DNA of 64,000 nt from Variovorax sp. Root318D1 (GTDB lineage: Bacteria > Pseudomonadota > Gammaproteobacteria > Burkholderiales > Burkholderiaceae_C). Below the pieces are notes generated by a model. The model worked only from the letters and a program-made list of their open reading frames with translations. It had not been told where the DNA came from and searched no databases. The translations under genes were made by a program, and so were the position numbers. Shown here piece after piece: positions 55,467-62,700 of this stretch. The stretch covers positions 460,507-524,506 of the forward strand of contig NZ_LMCQ01000019.1 of the NCBI RefSeq assembly GCF_001424835.1, read 5' to 3'. Position 1 is the first letter of the stretch, and the number at the start of each line of letters is the position of its first letter.

Positions 55467-56183
55467 TCAGGCAAGGCCGCCCGCATCGGCGTCGACGGCC
55501 TCGAAACAATAGCCTTGACCGTACACGGCGGCAATTCGATAGCCGCTCTCCGGCCGCAACTGGAGCGCTGTGCGCACGCGCGAAACGTGCGTGTCCAGGG
55601 AGCGCGACGCCTGATCGGGCCACATGGAGTTGCTGATGCCCCAGACGGACTCCAGCAAGTACCGTCGCGAGAGCACGCGCCCCATGTTGCGGAACAAGAG
55701 GAGCGCGAGGTTGTATTGCTTCTGCGTCAAAACGACCGGCGCGCCGTCCATTTCCAGACGCTGGCGCGCCGGAAGAAAGTGGTAGCGGCCCCATCTCTGC
55801 TCATCGGCCGGCTGCTGTACGTAGGCGCGCCGCATGAGTGCGCAAACTCGCGCGGCGAGTTCGCCCGGCCGGATCGGGCTCACGATGATGTCGTCCGCAC
55901 CGGCAACCAGCGCTTCCACGATGTCCTCCTCTTCGTTCCGTTGCGTCATCATGAGCATCGGCACGCGGTCTTTCAACGTGGTGCGCGCCCAACGCGCGAA
56001 CTGCGGTCCCGTGGTGTCGGGCAATTGCCAGTCCAGCACCACCAGATCGAAGGTTTCTCGCAGCAGTTCGCGCTCCAGTGCGCTGCCCAGGCTGAAGGCT
56101 TGGCAGTCATGCCCGAGCGGTTGAAGAATACTTGCGATAAGGGCGAGTTCCTCGCCATTGTTGGCCAATACGGCAATTTGCAT
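55467..56183 (-). CDS. Orphan OmpR-type response regulator 1
   Basis: 238 residues from the ATG at 56183 (a GTG one codon upstream is possible). The receiver at residues 1-118 keeps the phosphoacceptor Asp in VVLDWQLPD, but the N-terminal acidic pair is lost (AVLANNGEE) and the conserved Lys is Ser (IIVSPIRP). C-terminal winged helix VLTQKQYNLALLLFRNMGRVLSRRYLLESVWG...RSLDTHVSRVRTALQL...YRIAAVYGQGYCFE. Paralogous to the products of 57630-58409 and 58624-59385. No histidine kinase is nearby. Its promoter has copy B of the shared element. Confidence 0.85.
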   Translation of the reverse strand: MQIAVLANNGEELALIASILQPLGHDCQAFSLGSALERELLRETFDLVVLDWQLPDTTGPQFARWARTTLKDRVPMLMMTQRNEEEDIVEALVAGADDIIVSPIRPGELAARVCALMRRAYVQQPADEQRWGRYHFLPARQRLEMDGAPVVLTQKQYNLALLLFRNMGRVLSRRYLLESVWGISNSMWPDQASRSLDTHVSRVRTALQLRPESGYRIAAVYGQGYCFEAVDADAGGLA

Positions 56184-56288
56184 CACGTTCTCCCTTCAGG
56201 GACCTCCGAGCAGAATGAGTCATCAAGCGGACCGGCGGGCGTCCACCGGGGCTTGGGTTCTGATCCTGCTTGGAAGTCTGAAATGGCG

Positions 56289-56356
56289 AGAGAATCCAGC
56301 GAGAGTTCGTCAGATTTGAAATGCAAAACACCTGGTCATATAGGCATTAGTTCACA
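56289..56356 (-). promoter_or_regulatory. Two-part regulatory element, copy B (regulator 1)
   Basis: On the minus strand: box 1 GTGAACTAATGCC (56355-56343), then TTCAAATCTGACGAACTCTC with TCT triplets at offsets 0, 10 and 21 from 56314. Box 1 is in the opposite orientation to copies A and D but at the same 41-bp distance. The regulator start is about 105 bases downstream. Confidence 0.65.
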
Positions 56357-56397
56357 TTTGTTGCGGCGCCCGCTCTCTTGCGGGCAGGCCCGTCAAC

Positions 56398-57414
56398 TCA
56401 CGTCGTCTGCCCGGCGACGAACTCGTAACCCACGTCGTGCCGCAGCGGTGGCGTCTGGCCGGCAAGTCTTGCGAGGATCTGTTCAGCGGCCAGCTCGCCA
56501 ATGCGATGGCGCGGTGACTTGACCGTCGTCAGCCGCAGCGGCAAGGCTTCGCCGATCTCCAGTCCGTTGAATCCTGCCAGCGCGAGGCGGCCGGGAACGT
56601 CGATGCCCGTGGCCATGCAGTGCATCAGCCCGCCCACCGCCATGTCGTCGTTCGAGAAATAAACGGCGTCCAGGTCTGGATGAGACTGGAGCAGTTGCGC
56701 GAGGCCCGCGCGGCCCAGCAGCAGCGATGATGACTGGGGTGCCGTGAATTCACCCTCCAGTTGGAGCCCGCGTTCCGCCAGGCCCTGCTCGAAGCCTGTC
56801 TTGCGTTTGGCGCCGCGCAAGTCGCGGCTGAGGTCGCCCCCCACGTAGCCGATCCGGCGCCGCCCCATGTCGGCAAAAAACCGTCCCGTGTCGCGGCCGG
56901 CCTCTCGGTTCGAGAAGCCCACCGCCATGTCGATCGACTCTCCGTCGAGGTCCATCAGTTCCACCACCGGACTGCGCACCTCGCGCAGGATCTGCCTTGC
57001 GCGCGGCGTGTGTTCGAGTCCCGCCAGGATCCAGCCCGAGGGCCGCCAGGACTGCATGGCCGCAATGACTTCTTCCTCCTTTGCGAGGTCGTAATCCGAG
57101 ACGCCGATGACCGCCTGATAGCCCGAGGCTCCAAAGCGCTCGTTGGCCCCGCGCAGCACCTCCGGAAAAACGATGTTGCTCAGCGAGGGGACGATCACCG
57201 CGATCAACCGGCTCTTTGCCGTGGCCAGCGCGCCCGCCAGCCGGTTCGGCACGTAGCCCAGGGCGGCGATGGCGGCCTGCACCTTGGCCCGGGTCTGGTC
57301 GGAGACGTTGGCATGGTCGTGCAGCACCCGCGAAACGGTCATGCCGCTGACCCCCGCCAGGCGCGCCACTTCCTCCAGGGTGACGGAGGGTGTGGTTTCG
57401 GGTTGCTCGTTCAT
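56398..57414 (-). CDS. LacI-family transcriptional regulator (GntR-gluconate-like)
   Basis: 338 residues from the ATG at 57414. LacI helix-turn-helix TLEEVARLAGVSGMTVSRVLHDHANVS with hinge YVPNRLAGALATAKS, then a sugar-binding-like effector domain (IAVIVPSLSNIVFPEVLRGANE; YFSNDDMAVGGLMHC; PRLALAGFNGLEI-type end). Effector unknown; no sugar catabolic genes adjoin. Divergent from orphan regulator 2, with three operators between, so it probably represses both itself and that regulator. Confidence 0.88.
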   Translation of the reverse strand: MNEQPETTPSVTLEEVARLAGVSGMTVSRVLHDHANVSDQTRAKVQAAIAALGYVPNRLAGALATAKSRLIAVIVPSLSNIVFPEVLRGANERFGASGYQAVIGVSDYDLAKEEEVIAAMQSWRPSGWILAGLEHTPRARQILREVRSPVVELMDLDGESIDMAVGFSNREAGRDTGRFFADMGRRRIGYVGGDLSRDLRGAKRKTGFEQGLAERGLQLEGEFTAPQSSSLLLGRAGLAQLLQSHPDLDAVYFSNDDMAVGGLMHCMATGIDVPGRLALAGFNGLEIGEALPLRLTTVKSPRHRIGELAAEQILARLAGQTPPLRHDVGYEFVAGQTT

Positions 57415-57530
57415 TTGTCTGTTGCTTTCTTGTTCTGTCGCCGCTGGCTCCGTGCGAGCCAAGCATAGCGGCCGGCCCGCGAAGCCCACATAAGTCAAAA
57501 GATTTCAATTGATACAGGGTTTCTCCCAGG

Positions 57531-57597
57531 TTGTTTGCGCTAACAATCACCGAAGATAGCAATTGTTAGCGCAAACAAGCAGATGTTCGCGCTAACA
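57531..57597. promoter_or_regulatory. Three LacI-type operators
   Basis: TTGTTTGCGCTAACAA (57531-57546), TTGTTAGCGCAAACAA (57563-57578) and TGTTCGCGCTAACA (57584-57597). All are variants of the TGTTAGCGCTAACA palindrome used by many LacI-family proteins, and the first two are exact inverse copies of each other. They lie between the LacI gene (start 57414) and regulator 2 (start 57630). Centre spacings are 32 and 20 bp. Confidence 0.85.
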
Positions 57598-57629
57598 AGG
57601 TGATTGTAGATACAGATAAGAGGAACCCC

Positions 57630-58409
57630 ATGCGCATTGCTGTCCTTGAAGACGAGCCCACCCAGATGAGCCATCTGGTCGACACGCTCGAAAATCGCTT
57701 GTTCAACAACGCCGACGAGCCCGTCTCGTGCGTGCCGTTCCACAGCGGCGAAGCCTTGCGCAGCGCGCTGCGCACCGAAAGCTTCGATCTGCTGGTGCTC
57801 GACTGGAACGTGCCTGACCTCGATGGGTTCCAGCTGCTGGCCTGGCTGCGCAAGCAGCGCGAAAGCACCGTCCCCGTCGTGATGCTGAGCGCGCGCAACT
57901 CCGAGCGAGACGCCGTGTGCGCGCTCGATGCCGGCGCCGACGACTACATCGTCAAACCCTTTCGCCCGCTCGAACTGGCCGCGCGCATTCGCCGCCTTGT
58001 GGCACCAGCGCAGTCCACGGGCAAGGGCGTGCAGGAGCGATTCGGCGACTGGGTGTTTGACCGCAGCGTCTCGAGCGTGCAGTTCCACGTGGTGGCCGGC
58101 GAACGCGCGCGATGGGTGTCGCTGAGCAACAGCGAATTCCATATGGCACTGGCGCTGTTTCGCAACCTTGGCAGGGCGGTATCGCGCACCCATCTGCTGG
58201 ACCGCGCCGGCCGCGACAGCGAACCATCGAACCGCGCACTCGACAGCCAGATCTACCGGCTGCGTACCAAGCTTCGCCTGAACGTCGAGAACGGCCTTCG
58301 GCTGCATACCGTCTATGGCCAGGGCTATCGCCTGGAGCTTTGCGCACATGACGGTCCCGCGGCCGCCCCCCAAGCACAGCGTGCGGCCGGCATGGCTTCC
58401 GCGGTCTGA
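57630..58409 (+). CDS. Orphan OmpR-type response regulator 2
   Basis: 259 residues from the ATG at 57630, preceded by AGAGGAAC. A complete receiver: acidic pair in AVLEDEP, Asp in LLVLDWNVPD, and Lys in YIVKPFRP. C-terminal winged helix VSLSNSEFHMALALFRNLGRAVSRTHLLDRAG...RALDSQIYRLRTKLRLNVENGLRLHTVYGQGYRLE. The only one of the three paralogues able to be phosphorylated normally. It lacks the shared two-part element and instead sits behind the LacI operators. No kinase gene in the window. Confidence 0.88.
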   Translation: MRIAVLEDEPTQMSHLVDTLENRLFNNADEPVSCVPFHSGEALRSALRTESFDLLVLDWNVPDLDGFQLLAWLRKQRESTVPVVMLSARNSERDAVCALDAGADDYIVKPFRPLELAARIRRLVAPAQSTGKGVQERFGDWVFDRSVSSVQFHVVAGERARWVSLSNSEFHMALALFRNLGRAVSRTHLLDRAGRDSEPSNRALDSQIYRLRTKLRLNVENGLRLHTVYGQGYRLELCAHDGPAAAPQAQRAAGMASAV

Positions 58410-58441
58410 GGCCGGCCCCTGTGCCCTTTGGGGCAGGCCTC
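58408..58441 (+). terminator. Hairpin after regulator 2
   Basis: GAGGCC...GGCCTC enclosing CCCC...GGGG starts inside the stop codon of regulator 2. There is no T tract, so it is either a weak terminator or an mRNA-stabilising structure. Confidence 0.45.
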
Positions 58442-58444
58442 ATG

Positions 58445-58510
58445 CGTGAACAAATTCGCGGAACCGCTGCGTCCGCGAATTCAATTCTCGCCAACTCTCG
58501 CAAGCCGCCC
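58445..58510 (+). promoter_or_regulatory. Two-part regulatory element, copy C (regulator 3)
   Basis: Box 1 GTGAACAAATTC (58446-58457), then TTCAATTCTCGCCAACTCTC with TCT triplets at 58486 and 58496 (offsets 0, 10); the third triplet is lost. The distance from box 1 to the first triplet is 40 bp. Regulator 3 starts at 58624. Confidence 0.55.
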
Positions 58511-58623
58511 ACGCCGCGCGCGGTCGCTGGGCACCATCTTCAGCACTAAGTCTTACATCGCTGCGTGGCGCTGCAATAAAGCCCACCGGCAGAGCTTGGT
58601 GCCAGTCCAGAGGAGCCCACACC

Positions 58624-59385
58624 ATGTCAGCCAGCAAGCAGCCGCCCCATCAACGCGTGGGAGTGCTCGACCCCGTGTTTCGCACCAGGGAACACATGCG
58701 CCGCACCATCCGCGCGTTCGGCCACGCCCCCCTCATTTTTGAAGACCTGCAGGAACTGCTGTTTCTGCCCACCGCCTCGCTTCGTTGCTCCGCCATGTGC
58801 ATCGGCCTGCCCCGGAGGCGTGCCGATCTGGCCACGTGGATCAGCGGCGCAAGAAACGCAGTCGGCCCCAATGTGCCGCTGCTTTTTCTCACGCGTGAAA
58901 ACCTCTTGAAGCCGCTGGAATCGCTGGGCTGCAACGAAATCGACCTGCTGGTGGCCGCGCCTTCGTCGTTTTCTGATGTTTACGTCGGTCTTGAAGGCTG
59001 CATGGCACGGCACGCCCTGGCCCCCACCGGCCCCGGTCTGGAGTGGGGCGGCTATCGCTTCAAGCCGTCCACCAAATCCGTCATGGTGGACGAAGAAGAA
59101 ATCCGCCTCTCACCGCTCGAATTCGAGCTTGCGCTGGAGTTCTTTCACAACGTCGGCCAGGTGCTGTCGCGCCAGTACCTGCTGACCATGGCGTCGTCGC
59201 TCGCGCCGAGCGAGTCGGGCCGCTGGCTCAACGCCTGCATTGCGCGGCTGCGCGACAAGCTCAACCTTGGCGTCTCTCGCGGCTGCGAATGGCGGCTTGT
59301 TCACATTCGCGGGCAAGGCTACAGGCTCAGCAGGAGCAGCCCCCCGGCCGCCAAAAGCGTGCGAATGCGGGGCGCGGCTGGTTAA
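58624..59385 (+). CDS. Orphan winged-helix regulator 3 with dead receiver
   Basis: 253 residues. The N-terminal ~125 residues have the receiver layout (VGVLDPVFRTREHMRRTIRAFGH...), but the phosphoacceptor position reads MCIGLPRRR and the Lys position LVAAPSS, so it cannot accept phosphate. C-terminal winged helix IRLSPLEFELALEFFHNVGQVLSRQYLLTMAS...RWLNACIARLRDKLNL...WRLVHIRGQGYRLS. The third paralogue; probably acts without a kinase. Transcribed toward the small ORF and adhesin. Confidence 0.82.
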   Translation: MSASKQPPHQRVGVLDPVFRTREHMRRTIRAFGHAPLIFEDLQELLFLPTASLRCSAMCIGLPRRRADLATWISGARNAVGPNVPLLFLTRENLLKPLESLGCNEIDLLVAAPSSFSDVYVGLEGCMARHALAPTGPGLEWGGYRFKPSTKSVMVDEEEIRLSPLEFELALEFFHNVGQVLSRQYLLTMASSLAPSESGRWLNACIARLRDKLNLGVSRGCEWRLVHIRGQGYRLSRSSPPAAKSVRMRGAAG

Positions 59386-59402
59386 CCGGGGTAGCTCAAA
59401 GG

Positions 59403-59469
59403 TGCGCATTAAGTCCGCTTTTCCGCACCCGTGTGAACTCAATTCTGACAAATCCTCGCGAGATTCTCA
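59403..59469 (+). promoter_or_regulatory. Two-part regulatory element, copy D (small ORF/adhesin)
   Basis: Box 1 within TGCGCATTAAGTCCGC (59403-59418), then CTCAATTCTGACAAATCCTC with triplets at 59444, 59454 (CCT) and 59465 (offsets 0, 10, 21). The box-to-triplet distance is 41 bp, as in copy A. The 45-residue ORF starts at 59624 and the adhesin at 59778. Confidence 0.65.
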
Positions 59470-59623
59470 CTGCCACTTGGCCCCATCGGCACGATCCATT
59501 TCGCACGCAACACAGAGCACTCCGGGCCTCCAAAAGTTCCCCGCCGCCGCTGCTGATGCATCTGCTTCACGGGGCCTCAAGCCCTTTCAGCTATCGATTC
59601 GCACGGATTGGGAAGAGGACCGC

Positions 59624-59761
59624 ATGACGACCAGAGAACAGCACCGAGTTTTGGGCAGCAAAGGCAGCACGAGTGCCTTTGCGGCAAATGAGCAGCAGCA
59701 ACAACGCCAGAGGCAAGCCACTTTCGGCTTTGCCGGCGCTTCTATCAACGGCAAGAACTAA
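59624..59761 (+). CDS. Small ORF upstream of the adhesin (45 residues)
   Basis: ATG at 59624 with GAAGAGGAC just upstream, ending 16 bases before the adhesin ATG. The product is hydrophilic with a Gln/Arg run (NEQQQQRQRQ) and no membrane segment. It is likely translated in the same transcript as the adhesin and may be a leader or regulatory peptide. No family recognised. Confidence 0.5.
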   Translation: MTTREQHRVLGSKGSTSAFAANEQQQQRQRQATFGFAGASINGKN

Positions 59762-59777
59762 GCAAGGGGAGCATGGA

Positions 59778-62700
59778 ATGAACAAGACATATCGTTCGAT
59801 CTGGAATGCGGCGCTGGGGGCATTCGTCGCGGCGCCGGAAACTGCGCGGGCATGCGGAAAGAAATCTGCCGGTGGTGAAGTGGCGAAGAGCGAGAGTTCG
59901 CAGGCGCGAGCTAGGTTCTCGTCCCGCGGGTTGGGCGGGCTGACTGCAACCGCGGCGCTCATGGCGTTGGTTGGTTCATTCTCGTCGCCAGCGTATGCCA
60001 ACCTTTTGGCCGGTTGCGCGACAGCCAACAGCACCGGAACCATCGTGATCGGCGGGAGTGCTGGCGAATGCGCTATCTCATATGGCGGTGGCTCCGTGGT
60101 GATCGGGGCAAATGCGCAAGGGGGTGGGGCGGAGGGTGCTGGCGCCAATGTCGCCATAGGATGGAGCGCTCAAGCCACCTCAGCCAACGCCACCGCAGTT
60201 GGATGGCAGGCTCAAGCCTGGGGCGTAAATTCCTCTGCATACGGTCAGAATTCCCGTGCATGGGGCGGTTTTTCCACGGCCCTTGGTACGGCAACATTGG
60301 CGTCTGGCCAGGGCGCTACGGCGGTGGGAAATATCGCTGAGGCTACTGGGGCGAACACAACGGCGATTGGCAATTTCGCCCGGGCACATGCCCTAGATGC
60401 GCAAGCCTTTGGCAACGGTGCAGTCGCGGATAACACTAGCGCCCTTGCAGTAGGCTATTCGGCGAATTCAAATGGTGTGCGTTCTGTCTCTGTCGGCTGG
60501 CAAGCCGTTGCCCAGCAGCAGGGAGCGATGGCCCTTGGGGGCTCTGCGAACGCGAACGGCGCTGGAAATATCGCCATAGGCGAAAGTGCCACTGCGACCG
60601 GTGCTTCAGGCTCCATCGCCATCGGCCAGTCTGCCGTTTCCAGCGGTGCCGACGCCGTCGCCATCGGCACTGGCTCCAGCTCCACCGCCGCAGGGATGAA
60701 GGGTGTTGCGCTGGGCAGCGGCGCTGTGGCCAACGTAGCGCCCGGCGTGGCGGGCTATGTGCCCGCTGGCGCGAGCGCCGCAGATGTCGCACGCATCGTG
60801 GCCACCAACAGCACCGATCTGGGCGCGGTCTCTTTGGGCTCCGCGGGCCACACCCGCCAGATCGTCAACCTGGCAGCCGGCACGAATGACAGCGACGCGG
60901 TCAACGTGGCCCAACTGAACGGCGCCGTACGGGCTGCCGTCGGCAATCCGGTGCATTACCACAGCGTCAACGACAACAGCGTGCAACAGGCGAACTACAA
61001 CAACGACGGCGCCACCGGCATCAACGCGGTGGCGACGGGTGTGGCCGCCTCCGCGGCCGGCGCCAGCTCGGTGGCCATTGGTGACACGGCGAGCGCCAGC
61101 ATGGCTGGCGACGTGGCGATCGGTCAGAACGCCAGCGCCAACGGCGGGACCGGCTCGGCCGTGTCGATCGGCAGAGGCAACATCGCCAACGGCGCAGGCG
61201 CGGTCGCCATCGGCGATCCCAACACTGCCACCGGCGACGGCGCCAACGCTTCCGGCCTGGACAACACGGCCACCGGCAACGGCACGGTCGCCATGGGCCA
61301 CACCAACATGGTGGGCGGCGGCGGCCAGGCCGTTGACACGGCCGGTACGGCCGCGCAAGGCGCGGTTGGCATAGGCTTCCAGAACACCGCAACTGGTCAA
61401 GGTGCGGTCGCCATCGGCAATGCCAACACGGCAACGGGCGTGGGCTCGGTGGCCGTGGGCAACGCCTCGACGGCCTCGGGCCCAGGCAGCCTGGCTTTGG
61501 GCAACACGGCCGTGGCAAGCAACGCCGGCGCCGTGGCGCTGGGCTCCGGATCTGTGACGGCAGCGGCCGTGGGCACGCCCGGCGTGACCATTGCTGGCAC
61601 GCCCTATGTCTTCCAAGGGACGACGCCAGCCAGCACTGTGAGCGTGGGCAGCGTGGGCGCCGAGCGCACCATCACCAACGTGGCGGCAGGCCGCATCACC
61701 GGCACCAGCACGGACGCCATCAACGGCAGCCAGCTGTTCGCCACCAACAGCGCGATCGATGCGGTGAGCGCCACCGCAAACAAGGGCATCTTCGTGACGA
61801 CGGCGGCGACGGGCACCGGCACGGTCACTGGCACCACGACGCAGAACATCGCACCGGGGGGCACGGCCACCTACACGGCGGGCAACAACATCGCCATCAC
61901 GCAGGCCGGCGCGAATGTGCAGATTGCCACGAGCATGACGCCGACCTTCACCAGCGTGACGACCGGCGGCCTGACGGCCACCGGCACGACCACGCTGAGC
62001 GGCGGCACCACCATTGGCGGCAGCCTGACGCTGAACCCGGCCACCACGGTGAACATGGGCGGCAACGTCATCACCAATGTGGGCACGGGCGTGGCAGGCA
62101 CGGACGCGATCAACTTGACCCAGCTCAACAGCGCCGTGGCGGCAAGCGCGACCCACTACTACAGCGTCGATGACGGCCCGGCAGGAACCTTGGGCAACTA
62201 CGCCAACGATGGCGCGACGGGGCTGTATTCGATGGCGGCCGGTCCGGTCGCTTCGGCGGCCGGTATCCAAGCGACTGCGGTTGGCTACAGGGCAGATGCG
62301 AGCGGCATATATGCAGTTGCAGTGGGCACGGGCTCGAAAGCGAGCGCGTACCAGTCGATTGCAATCCGGGGGATTGCAACGAACGACTATGCGGTCGCCA
62401 TTGGGGCTCAAACGAGAGCCAGCGCGCGTTACACAACTGCGATCGGTAATTTCTCCGGCGCCTTCGGCGAAAGTTCTGTCGCACTGGGCGACGGGGTGAC
62501 GGCGAACAAGTTGGGCGACGTGGCGATCGGCGGCTACGGTATCGCCACCGGCGTGGCGGGGGTGGGTTCAGCCGTCTCCATCGGTGGCTACAACGCCGAC
62601 ACCTTCGTAGGCAACGTCGCCACCGGCGCCGGCGCGGTCGCCATTGGCGATCCCAACACCGCCACCGGCAACGGCACCATCGCAGCGGGCCTGGACAACA

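Noticed and set aside
60606..62411. 601-codon open frame on the minus strand
   Set aside because: Mirror of the repetitive adhesin sequence, not an independent gene.
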